From an uncultured Brachyspira sp. (lineage in GTDB: Bacteria; Spirochaetota; Brachyspiria; Brachyspirales; Brachyspiraceae), in the NCBI RefSeq assembly GCF_949287625.1, contig NZ_CASEGO010000003.1, positions 1-64,000 of the forward strand: a stretch of 64,000 nt of DNA. The letters run 5' to 3'. The notes beneath the pieces were generated by a model. That model was not told where the DNA came from, made no database searches, and saw only the letters and a list, made by a program, of their open reading frames with translations. Shown one piece after another: positions 42,556 through 50,669 of the stretch. Each line of letters starts with the position of its first letter. Position 1 is the stretch's first letter. Both the position numbers and the translations under genes were made by a program.

Positions 42556-44232
42556 ATGAATAATATTAGATCTATAAATAGGGCAAGAGAGATAATTTCA
42601 ATAATAATGGCTTACGGCTTCAGAGACATCATAGCCATAACTCCAATATTGAAAATAATAAAAAATCCAATAGATAAAATTAATATAAAATATAAAGGTA
42701 TTGACTTACGTAATTACAGCAGGGGCGAGCGTATAAGAATGGCCTGTGAAGATTTGGGAACTACTTTTGTAAAACTTGGTCAGATACTGTCAAACAGAAA
42801 TGACATACTTCCAAAAGATATTACAGATGAACTTAGCAAACTTCAAAATCATGTAAAGCCTTTTGATGAAAATGAGGCCATTAATATAATAGAAACAGAA
42901 TTAGGTAAAAAAATAGATGAAGTATTTGAATCATTTGATATGAAGCCTAAAGCAAGTGCATCTATTTCTCAGGTACATACTGCTGTATTAAAAACAGGAG
43001 AAAAAGTTGCCATTAAGGTAAAAAGACCGAATATAGAAGATAATATACTTATGGATATAGAGGTTATTATATGGCTTTCAAATATTATAGAAAAATATAA
43101 TGAAGAGTTTGCTTTAATGCAGCCTCAGAAACTAATAGCAGCTTTTAAAGCTCAGCTTTTGCAGGAACTAGATTTTAATTTTGAAAAAAATAACACTCTT
43201 AAGTTTGCAAGATATTTTAAAGATAATAAAAATATTAAAATAGCTAAAATATATGAAGAATACAGTACAAAAAGCATACTTACTATGGAATATATAGATG
43301 GAATAAAGATATCGGATATATCACCAGATGATAATAGGTATGACAGAAAAAAACTTGTTTCTATTGGTATTGATGCTGTATTAGAGCAGATATTTATGCT
43401 TGGATTTTTTCATGCCGACCCTCACCCTGGTAATTTGATGGCTTTAGAGAATAATGTATTATGTTTTTTAGATTTTGGAATGATAGGATTTATTCCTCCA
43501 AATTCGAAAGAAGCATTTTCATCTTTGATTATGAGTATAAGCTCGGCTGATTATTTGGCATTATCAAAATCAATACTAGATTTATGTTATCATAGCGATA
43601 TAAAAAATATAGATGATTTTAATATGGCAATATTTGTTTTGGTTAATAAATATATTGATATGTCTTTGGATAATATTAATATAGAAGATGTGTTTAATGA
43701 ACTTATAGAAATAATAAGAGAGTTTAGATTAACTCTTCCAAGCAATATTATGCTTTTAATAAAATCTTTAATAGTTCTTGAGGGAGTTGCAAGGAATTTA
43801 GATAAAGATGTAAAATTAATAGAACATATAAAGCCTTTTGCTTTCAGATATGTTAAAGAACAGATAAAACCTGATAATATATTAAAACAATTAAAAAAAT
43901 TAGTAACTGATTATTCTCATATATTAAAGCAATTACCTGCTGATTTCAGCGATTTAGTTTCAGTGATGAAAAAAGGCAGCATGAAAATTCAGCTTGAGCA
44001 TAAAAACTTGGAATCGTTATCAACTACATTAGACGGTTTGGCAGATAGACTTAGCTATTCTATAGTTTTAGCTTCTCTAATAATGGCAAGTGCTTTGATT
44101 ATAACAAGCAAGATGCCTCCTTTATTTCATGGTACTTCAGTTATAGGTATGATAGGTTTTGGACTTTCTGCTATTATGGGATTTATAATGATAATAAGCA
44201 GATTTATTAAGAAGTATGTTAAGAAGAGATAA
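42556..44232 (+). CDS. ABC1/UbiB-family atypical kinase
   Basis: The 558-residue ADCK/UbiB kinase shows the family KxGQ segment FVKLGQILSNRNDILP and the Ala-rich loop ASASISQVHTAVL. VAIKVKRP, GFFHADPHPGNLM and LCFLDFGMIG follow. Two hydrophobic segments near the C-terminus suggest membrane anchoring. UbiB proteins support isoprenoid quinone or lipid metabolism in many bacteria; in a fermentative spirochaete the target is unclear. I chose ATG 42556, six bases behind AGGAA, over the ATG at 42550, which overlaps it. Confidence 0.9.
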   Translation: MNNIRSINRAREIISIIMAYGFRDIIAITPILKIIKNPIDKINIKYKGIDLRNYSRGERIRMACEDLGTTFVKLGQILSNRNDILPKDITDELSKLQNHVKPFDENEAINIIETELGKKIDEVFESFDMKPKASASISQVHTAVLKTGEKVAIKVKRPNIEDNILMDIEVIIWLSNIIEKYNEEFALMQPQKLIAAFKAQLLQELDFNFEKNNTLKFARYFKDNKNIKIAKIYEEYSTKSILTMEYIDGIKISDISPDDNRYDRKKLVSIGIDAVLEQIFMLGFFHADPHPGNLMALENNVLCFLDFGMIGFIPPNSKEAFSSLIMSISSADYLALSKSILDLCYHSDIKNIDDFNMAIFVLVNKYIDMSLDNINIEDVFNELIEIIREFRLTLPSNIMLLIKSLIVLEGVARNLDKDVKLIEHIKPFAFRYVKEQIKPDNILKQLKKLVTDYSHILKQLPADFSDLVSVMKKGSMKIQLEHKNLESLSTTLDGLADRLSYSIVLASLIMASALIITSKMPPLFHGTSVIGMIGFGLSAIMGFIMIISRFIKKYVKKR

Positions 44233-44243
44233 AGATAATAAAA

Positions 44244-44267
44244 AAGCCTCCTATTTTTAGGAGGCTT
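44244..44267 (-). terminator. Terminator of tRNA-Asn (and possibly the ABC1 kinase)
   Basis: AAGCCTCCTA pairs with TAGGAGGCTT over a 4-base loop. On the reverse strand it is followed by TTTTTTATTAT, so it primarily ends the tRNA transcript 8 bases downstream of the tRNA. It also lies just after the kinase stop codon. Confidence 0.8.
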
Positions 44268-44274
44268 AAAAATG

Positions 44275-44347
44275 CTCCGAGAACAGGGCTCGAACCTGCG
44301 ACCCGGTGATTAACAGTCACCTGCTCTACCGACTGAGCTATCTCGGA
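44275..44347 (-). tRNA. tRNA-Asn (GUU)
   Basis: Reverse-strand cloverleaf: acceptor TCCGAGA with TCTCGGA, D arm with GGTAGAGC, anticodon loop CTGTTAA (anticodon GTT), T loop TTCGAGC and discriminator G. CCA is not encoded. It is a single-gene unit with its own terminator. Confidence 0.95.
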
Positions 44348-44412
44348 TTGTTGTTTAATGTTTAAGTATTATAGCATAAGCATAAAAAATGTCAATACCT
44401 AAAACAATTTTT

Positions 44413-44949
44413 TTATTTATAAATGCTAAAATATTCTAATATTTCTTTATATTTTTGAGATTTATTTCCAGATAATACTAAATAGGTATTTAAATATTCA
44501 TATACTTTTTTACCGTATTCCATTTCTTTTTCTATATCATTCTTTTTCACAGCATTATCATATTTAGTTTTGTATTTAAGAGCAAGTTTATAATTAGAAT
44601 TAGGCTCTGCTCTTAATTCCAAAGCCTTTTCATAAAGTTCTATTATTTTATCTTCTTTAAACTCTTTCTCTAAATATATAGCACCATACATGTAAATATC
44701 ACCTAGTTTTGGGTATGATGGGTGAGATTTTAATGCCTGCATTCCCTTAGAATCTAAAAGATTTATATATGCTTTTAATCTTGCATAGGCATTAATACTT
44801 CCATCAAAACTAGATAATGTTCTTGAATATCCTGCCGCTTTATCTAACTCCTGATCTTTGCTTGGTGTTATCGGTATATCTAGGTCTGTTTGACCAAATG
44901 CTGACAGTGCAATGCATAAAAATATTGCTGAAATAAGTTTAATTTTCAC
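44413..44949 (-). CDS. Secreted helical-repeat protein of unknown function
   Basis: This 178-residue protein has a signal peptide (MKIKLISAIFLCIALSAFGQ) and a helical mature part. The TPR-like segments are YGAIYLEKEFKEDKIIELYEKA and LNTYLVLSGNK. It has no lipobox, so it is likely periplasmic. I cannot name a function. It lies alone between the tRNA-Asn gene and the DUF4912 promoter. Confidence 0.7.
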   Translation of the reverse strand: MKIKLISAIFLCIALSAFGQTDLDIPITPSKDQELDKAAGYSRTLSSFDGSINAYARLKAYINLLDSKGMQALKSHPSYPKLGDIYMYGAIYLEKEFKEDKIIELYEKALELRAEPNSNYKLALKYKTKYDNAVKKNDIEKEMEYGKKVYEYLNTYLVLSGNKSQKYKEILEYFSIYK

Positions 44950-45044
44950 TTTTGCTCCAAAGTTTTAATAATTTTTTGTTTTTTTATTATCGTAATAATA
45001 TAAATCTAGTAAAATCAAAAAAGTAAAAAAGTTTATGTTGCTTA

Positions 45045-45072
45045 TTGACAATAAAAGTATTTGTTCTATAAT
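45045..45072 (+). promoter_or_regulatory. Consensus promoter of the DUF4912 gene
   Basis: TTGACA (45045-45050), 16 bp, TATAAT (45067-45072). The RNA start near 45079 lies upstream of ATG 45106 but downstream of an earlier ATG at 45061, which excludes the earlier start. Confidence 0.8.
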
Positions 45073-45105
45073 GGTCTTGAAAATATAAATTTATGGAGAT
45101 ATTTA

Positions 45106-45918
45106 ATGGCTACTAAAAAAACAGCTGAAGATACCGCTAAAAAGAAAGCAACTTCTACTGCTGCTAAAAAAACTGCAAATGCTAAAAAAACTGATGAAGA
45201 AGAAAAAACATCAGTTTCTGCTAAAAAAGCTGCAGTTAAATCTGCTTCTGCTAAAAAAACAGCTTTAACTGCTAATAGTAAAAAAACTTCATCATCTAAA
45301 AAATCAGTTTCAAAGAAAAAAATTGAAGAAGATGAAGAAATAGAAGAGTTAGATGAACAAGAGGCAAAAAAAGAAGAGTATATACCTGATGAAGTTGATA
45401 TAGTTAGAGAACTTCCAGACAGATATAATGAAACAAAATTGGTTCTTATGATGCGTGATCCAGAATGGTGCTTCTTCTATTGGGATATATCTGACAGCGA
45501 TATAGCTTATCATTCTTTAAAAGATAAAAGAATATCTGTAAGAATATTCCATGTATTTGGATACGATATCACTAACGGAGAGATACATAAAGAAATAGAA
45601 GTTAACTATATATATGGCGACAGATATGTTAATTTAGCTATGCCTCATGCTTATTTTATCGGAGAATTGGGTTATTATGATGAAAATAATAGATTCATAG
45701 TACTTGCTAGAAGTAATATGATATATGCTCCTAGAGATTCTATAAGCAATGTTTATGATGAGGAATGGATGGTTAATGAAGAAATTATTAAACTTCTAAA
45801 ATCACCTAAAGCTCTAAGAGAAAGTTTATCTTCTGCTACAATATTTGAACTTATAGATTTGAGAAGACATCATTTAGCTGGTTCATCATCATCTTCACTT
45901 TTCTTAAAAAAGAATTAA
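45106..45918 (+). CDS. DUF4912 protein with Ala/Lys-rich tail
   Basis: This 270-residue protein has a first 70-residue segment that is Lys/Ala-rich and repetitive (AKKTANAKKTDEEEK type), like a histone-H1 tail. An acidic hinge follows. The rest is a DUF4912 domain, with LPDRYNETKLVLMMRDPEWCFFYWDIS and FHVFGYDITNGE. DUF4912 is found in many spirochaetes, Firmicutes and cyanobacteria and has no established function. The ribosome site GGAG lies about 8 bases before ATG 45106. Confidence 0.85.
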   Translation: MATKKTAEDTAKKKATSTAAKKTANAKKTDEEEKTSVSAKKAAVKSASAKKTALTANSKKTSSSKKSVSKKKIEEDEEIEELDEQEAKKEEYIPDEVDIVRELPDRYNETKLVLMMRDPEWCFFYWDISDSDIAYHSLKDKRISVRIFHVFGYDITNGEIHKEIEVNYIYGDRYVNLAMPHAYFIGELGYYDENNRFIVLARSNMIYAPRDSISNVYDEEWMVNEEIIKLLKSPKALRESLSSATIFELIDLRRHHLAGSSSSSLFLKKN

Positions 45919-46007
45919 ATAAAAAAGATTAAATTTTTAGGCGGTATTAATTAATAGATATATGCTTTATTAATTTTTCTGTTTTTGGTTTTTGCTGACT
46001 CTGTAAA

Positions 46008-47756
46008 TTAAATGTTGATTAATGCCGCTAAAAATAATACATAAAGCGGAGAATCTATTAATATAGAAAATAAATGTCTGCTTGTTATAATCTTCTTCTT
46101 CATTACAATAAAAGATATAATACTGCTGTATATAATCGGTATAAAATATTTTAATTTATTCAATTCCAATGGAAACTTTCCTATAAGAATATTAATTATC
46201 ATAAATAATATAAGTGCAATAGGTATTACTCTAGTTATAACTGCTAATTTGCTTGAATCTATATATGTAGTTAAAGTTACAGCACCTGCTATTTTATCGC
46301 TTTGAGAGAATTTTATTTCTATTAATGCCTGTCTTATAAACATAAATAAAAATACTATGCTTGTAGAAAATATATATAAGAAAGGTTTTTCTTTTATTAT
46401 ATTTCTATGCATTATAAATATAGATCCGTTCAAAAGTATTGTAACAGCAACTGATATTACTATGGCTTTAAATGGTATAAGTTTTTTAAATAGTTTAAAA
46501 AATATAGAAGCTTCAAATCTTGATTTGTTTTCAAAACTTATATTATACCCTATACCTAAAAGACTTGAAAGTATTGTAAGCATTAGTATGCCGATATCTA
46601 CTTTATACGCAAAATAAAACATTGATAATGCACTTACAGTTATAAGTGTCATAAAAAATAATTTATTTTTTTGATAGAATAAATATCTTCTTTTATCGCT
46701 TATTTTAATTGTATAGTTACTGTATCCGTTTCCTAAACTCATATATAGGTAATAGGCAGCTATTACTATGCCTATTTTATACTGAAATGGCTGTGATAAT
46801 ATATCATATATAGCATATGACATTAAAAAAGCACCTACAGAAAAGAATATATATCCGTAATTGAGAAAATCAAATATTCTTGAAACAAATCTTGTAAAAG
46901 AACTGGCATATTTATCTTTTATAGTCTGAGCTACATCTTCTATGAGCCAGTCTGGAGTGGAAGCTCCCGCCATTATACCTACGTTTTTATATTTTGATAA
47001 ATCTATTTTTTCTAAATCTTCTTTATATTCAACATAAAATGCAGGCTTTATAGACGATGCTATATTATATAAATTTCTGGTATTTGAACTTTCAGATCCG
47101 CCTATAACAAGTACAGCATCATTTCTTTTAGCTATTTCTAATACTTCATTTTGTCTTTGTTCTGTAGCTTCGCATATAGTATTTTTTATAATAATTTCTG
47201 TATTAGGATATTTTTCTTTTATTTTATCTACATATTTATCAAATACAGACTTCTGCAAAGTTGTCTGAGCTACTATAAGAGTTTTTTTTGCATCATTAGG
47301 TAAATTATTTAAATCTTCGTCTTTGTAAACAACATATACATCATCAGCATACCCGCATACCCCAATTATTTCAGGGTGTTTAGGATTTCCTATTACTATA
47401 ATTCTGTATTCGAGAGAACTATGTTTTTTTACAAGACCTTGAATTTTGGCAACATATTTGCAAGTAAGATTAACTATTTTTTTTGCATGACTAGATAAAG
47501 CTTCGCGTCTTTTAGGAGATATACCATGAGCTCTTACTATAACAGTTTTATTATTTAAAACAGACATATCCTCATCATCTTCATATGTTTTTACGCCTAT
47601 ATTTTCAAGCATATCAAGAGTCTGAGGATTATGTATTAAATGTCCGTCAATATATATATCATCATTATTGTTTTTAGCAGCCTGAGAAAAAGTATTTTCA
47701 ACTGCATATTTTACACCATCACAGAAACCAGCAAATTTACCTATATCTACGTTCAT
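46008..47756 (-). CDS. ispH: IspH fused to a UbiA-like membrane domain
   Basis: The 582-residue protein joins two domains. Residues 1 to about 285 are HMBPP reductase, the last step of the MEP isoprenoid pathway. Its three iron-sulfur cysteines are visible in GFCDGV (about 13), NLTCKY (about 96) and NTICEAT (about 196). GNPKHPE and SESSNTRNL are also present. The remainder is an eight- to nine-helix membrane domain resembling UbiA prenyltransferases, with aligning landmarks NGYSNYTIKISDKR and SDKIAGAVTL, but the Asp-rich metal motifs (NDxxD) are degraded. It lies 32 bp after rpmB, probably in one operon. The IspH domain alone would suffice for the pathway; the fused part may be a partner or an inactive membrane anchor. 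Confidence 0.85.
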   Translation of the reverse strand: MNVDIGKFAGFCDGVKYAVENTFSQAAKNNNDDIYIDGHLIHNPQTLDMLENIGVKTYEDDEDMSVLNNKTVIVRAHGISPKRREALSSHAKKIVNLTCKYVAKIQGLVKKHSSLEYRIIVIGNPKHPEIIGVCGYADDVYVVYKDEDLNNLPNDAKKTLIVAQTTLQKSVFDKYVDKIKEKYPNTEIIIKNTICEATEQRQNEVLEIAKRNDAVLVIGGSESSNTRNLYNIASSIKPAFYVEYKEDLEKIDLSKYKNVGIMAGASTPDWLIEDVAQTIKDKYASSFTRFVSRIFDFLNYGYIFFSVGAFLMSYAIYDILSQPFQYKIGIVIAAYYLYMSLGNGYSNYTIKISDKRRYLFYQKNKLFFMTLITVSALSMFYFAYKVDIGILMLTILSSLLGIGYNISFENKSRFEASIFFKLFKKLIPFKAIVISVAVTILLNGSIFIMHRNIIKEKPFLYIFSTSIVFLFMFIRQALIEIKFSQSDKIAGAVTLTTYIDSSKLAVITRVIPIALILFMIINILIGKFPLELNKLKYFIPIIYSSIISFIVMKKKIITSRHLFSILIDSPLYVLFLAALINI

Positions 47757-47788
47757 TGTTTTTATATATTTTTATCAATTGTTATTTT

Positions 47789-47980
47789 TTATTTAGCTTT
47801 AGCTACTTTATTGCCTTTAAGACATTTAGTGCATACTAAAGCCTTTTTTACAGAGCCGTTTACTTCTATTCTAATGTTTTGTAAATTAGCATTAAAAGAA
47901 CGTTTAGTTTTTATATTAGAGTGGCTCACACTATGACCATTTTGTTTGCCTTTACCGCATATTTCACATACTCTTGCCAT
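47789..47980 (-). CDS. rpmB: 50S ribosomal protein L28
   Basis: The 63-residue L28 protein contains the zinc-ribbon-type cysteine pairs CEICGK (about residues 5-10) and CTKCLK (about 50-55). The family motif GHSVSHSNIKTKRSFNANLQ is also present. The GGAGG ribosome site lies before ATG 47980. It is the first gene of a short operon with the IspH fusion. Confidence 0.95.
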   Translation of the reverse strand: MARVCEICGKGKQNGHSVSHSNIKTKRSFNANLQNIRIEVNGSVKKALVCTKCLKGNKVAKAK

Positions 47981-48116
47981 AATTTTCCTCCAAGAAATGA
48001 TATATTAAATTTATAATTGTATGATTATATTATAAAAAATTATTCTAGTCAATAGAGCATTTCTCATTGTACTTCATTTTTGTAATAATAGTTTAGTAAA
48101 AATAAAAAAATTACCA

Positions 48117-48144
48117 TTGATTATATTTGAAATTGTAGTATAAT
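48117..48144 (+). promoter_or_regulatory. Promoter of the glutamate synthase small-subunit gene
   Basis: TTGATT (48117-48122), 16-bp spacer and TATAAT (48139-48144), 46 bases before the start codon. Confidence 0.65.
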
Positions 48145-48190
48145 AATCTAAAATTAAATTGATGTTAAAAAACCTAAATAGGAGAGATAT

Positions 48191-49591
48191 ATGCCCCCAA
48201 GATCAAAATTAGGTGAAATACCTAGACAAGAAATGCCTACTAGAAGTCCTGAAGAGAGAAGAAAGGACTTTAAAGAAGTTCCTACAGGCTATACTGAAGA
48301 GCAGGCTTATACAGAGGCTTTGAGATGTTTAGACTGCAAAGTACCTCATTGTATGGAAGGCTGTCCTGCTAAAGTAAAGATCCCTGAGTTTATAGGACTT
48401 GTTGCTGAAAAAAAGTTTTTAGAAGCTGCTAAAAAAATTAAAGAAACAAATGCTTTACCAGCAGCCTGCGGAAGAGTATGTCCTCAGGAAACTCAATGTG
48501 AAGAAAGATGTGTTGTAGGTAAAAAATTTGAACCTGTAGCTATAGGTAAATTGGAAATGTTTGTTGCTGACTATGAAAGAAAACATGCTCAGCATGAAGA
48601 TTTGAAAGTAGAAAAAAATGGTAAAAAAGTATGTATAGTTGGTGCAGGTCCTGCAGGATTAGCTTGTGCAGGAGACTTAATTAAACTAGGATATGATGTA
48701 ACTGTATTAGAAGCCTTGCATACAATAGGCGGAGTATTGATGTATGGTATTCCAGAGTTTCGTTTACCAAAAGAATTGGTGGCTCATGAAGTAGAGAACC
48801 TTAAAAAAGACGGGGTTAATTTTAAAATAAATGAAGTTGCAGGTGTGTCTTTAGATTTTAATGAATTAAGAAAAGAATATGATGCTATATTTTTGGGAAC
48901 TGGTGCCGGACTTCCTGCTTTCTTAAACATACCTGGTGAAAATTTCTGCGGAGTATATTCTGCTAACGAATATTTAACACGTGTTAACTTAATGGGTGCT
49001 TATAAATTCCCAGAAGTGGATACTCCAGTTATAAGACATAAAAGAGTTGCTGTATTAGGCGGCGGTAACGTAGCTATGGACGCTTGCAGAACTGCTGTAA
49101 GATTAGGTGCTGAAAAAGTATATATAGTTTATAGAAGAACTCAAAAAGAACTTCCAGCAAGAGTAGAGGAAGTACATCATGCTATGGAAGAGGGAGTAGA
49201 TTTTAGATTTTTAAGAGCTCCTTTAGAGATTCTTGCAGATGAAAATGATAATGTTACAGCTATAAGAACTCAGGTAATGGAGCTTGGTGAGCCTGATGCT
49301 GACGGCAGAAGAAAACCTGTTGCTGTTGAAGGTCAGACAGAAGATATAGAAGTTGATGCAGTTATTATTGCTATAGGAACTACTCCTAACCCTCTTATCG
49401 CTAGAAAAGTACCAGAATTACAAACTACTAAAAAAGGTACTTATGTTATTGATGAAGAAACAGGTGCTACTTCTATGGAAGGAGTATTTGCAGGAGGAGA
49501 TGCTGCAAGAGGTGCTGCTACAGTTATTTTAGCTATTGGTGACGGCAAAAGAGCTGCAGCTGGAATAGATAAATATTTGTCTAATAAATAA
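48191..49591 (+). CDS. gltD: Glutamate synthase small (beta) subunit, NADPH-type
   Basis: The 466-residue flavoprotein family transfers electrons from NAD(P)H through FAD and iron-sulfur centres. The N-terminal cysteine-rich segment (CLDCKVPHCMEGCPAKV, then CGRVCPQETQCEERC) binds the clusters. The FAD motif is VCIVGAGPAGLACAGD and the second nucleotide motif is VAVLGGGNVAMDACRTA. The C-terminal GVFAGGDAARGAATVILAIGDG is typical. The large subunit (gltB) is not adjacent, so it may act with another partner or as a standalone NAD(P)H oxidoreductase of the same family. Confidence 0.9.
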   Translation: MPPRSKLGEIPRQEMPTRSPEERRKDFKEVPTGYTEEQAYTEALRCLDCKVPHCMEGCPAKVKIPEFIGLVAEKKFLEAAKKIKETNALPAACGRVCPQETQCEERCVVGKKFEPVAIGKLEMFVADYERKHAQHEDLKVEKNGKKVCIVGAGPAGLACAGDLIKLGYDVTVLEALHTIGGVLMYGIPEFRLPKELVAHEVENLKKDGVNFKINEVAGVSLDFNELRKEYDAIFLGTGAGLPAFLNIPGENFCGVYSANEYLTRVNLMGAYKFPEVDTPVIRHKRVAVLGGGNVAMDACRTAVRLGAEKVYIVYRRTQKELPARVEEVHHAMEEGVDFRFLRAPLEILADENDNVTAIRTQVMELGEPDADGRRKPVAVEGQTEDIEVDAVIIAIGTTPNPLIARKVPELQTTKKGTYVIDEETGATSMEGVFAGGDAARGAATVILAIGDGKRAAAGIDKYLSNK

Positions 49592-49609
49592 TTAATGAAT
49601 GAATATTTG

Positions 49610-49636
49610 AAGGAGGCTTTTTAGTCTCCTTTTTTA
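49610..49636 (+). terminator. Terminator of gltD
   Basis: AAGGAGGCT pairs with AGTCTCCTT (one wobble) over TTTT, followed by a T-run. Confidence 0.85.
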
Positions 49637-50034
49637 TTTTTAAAAATATATGTAAAGCAATAATATGTTATATGATTAATATATTTTTATCATTATTCTG
49701 CTTCTAGTAAAGCAGCCAATTATAAAAGTAAAGTTATTTTGTTTTCTGATATACGTATTTTATTTAAATATATAAATAAATTTTTATAATTAAATTATTT
49801 GTAAATAATACAAAAATAAATGAATTTTCTTTTATCTAAATTAAAAATCTCTATATAAAATAACCAAAAAACTATGAAAGCTATTGACTTTTATACCGTT
49901 AATAATAATATGTGTTAACATAATTACTATTTTTTGTAATAATATATTTTTCTTATTTTAATAATTATGGTTTATATTTATATAAGCCATAAGATATATT
50001 TTATAAAATAAAGATTGGGAGGATTAATCTAATT
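49637..50034. other. AT-rich intergenic region with a promoter but no gene
   Basis: Roughly 400 bp of AT-rich DNA separates gltD from the next lipoprotein gene. I see no gene, no RNA gene and no repeat match. The only recognisable signal is the promoter at 49884. The leader from there to the start codon would be about 115 nt and could hold unrecognised regulation. Confidence 0.5.
49884..49911 (+). promoter_or_regulatory. Promoter of the lipoprotein/LysM operon
   Basis: TTGACT (49884-49889), a 16-bp spacer and TAATAT (49906-49911), giving a leader of about 115 nt before the first ATG. Confidence 0.55.
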
Positions 50035-50655
50035 ATGAAGTTAAAGGTACAAGTTGGTTTTATCACCTTAATAGCTTTTATGCTTATTTCATGCGGCGGC
50101 TTACCAGTAAAAGAATATGAAAGGGTAACCGCTCTAAGAGATACAGTGGTAAACAAATATTCTGAGATAAAAACATTTGCCCCAGAAGATTTTGATATAG
50201 CAGAAAAAGGTTATGCAGAAGCTGATATTATCATGAAAGAAGAAAATAAAGATGAGGCAGAAAAAGCTAAAGAGTTATTATTAACTGCTGAAACTAATTA
50301 TAATTTAGTTTTAGATAAAGGCTTGCCGCCATATTCTGAAATTTTGAAAAAACAAACAGATGAAAGTGCTACCAATGCTATTAATATCAAAGCTGGTGTA
50401 ATGTATGCTGATGAGTTTAGTAATGCTGATACTCTATATCAGGAAGCTAATGCAATGTACACTGCTGAAACTAAAGATTATAGAACAATGGTAGATAAAC
50501 TTTATCAAGCTAAAGTAGCATATACTGATTTATATAATAAAACTAAAGAGCAATTCGATAAAAGTGATGAGGCTTTAAGAACAGTAAAAGAACGCTTAGC
50601 ACAATTAGAAAAAATGATGCAGGAAGTTGAAGCCTTTGAACAGGAACAGAATTAA
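50035..50655 (+). CDS. Helical envelope lipoprotein, partner of the LysM protein
   Basis: This 206-residue lipoprotein has signal segment ending FMLISC (Cys about 20), followed by a coiled-coil, TPR-like mature part (YSEIKTFAPEDFDIAEKGYAEAD, LYQEANAMYTAE). It has GGGAGG about 13 bases upstream. The neighbouring LysM/coiled-coil gene begins 14 bp later, so the two probably work as one envelope module, binding peptidoglycan through LysM. I do not recognise a named family, though spirochaetes carry similar lipoprotein/LysM pairs. Confidence 0.75.
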   Translation: MKLKVQVGFITLIAFMLISCGGLPVKEYERVTALRDTVVNKYSEIKTFAPEDFDIAEKGYAEADIIMKEENKDEAEKAKELLLTAETNYNLVLDKGLPPYSEILKKQTDESATNAINIKAGVMYADEFSNADTLYQEANAMYTAETKDYRTMVDKLYQAKVAYTDLYNKTKEQFDKSDEALRTVKERLAQLEKMMQEVEAFEQEQN

Positions 50656-50669
50656 TATATAAGGAGTAA

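Noticed and set aside
45061..45105. Longer start of the DUF4912 protein
   Set aside because: The ATG at 45061 lies between the -35 and -10 boxes of a consensus promoter.
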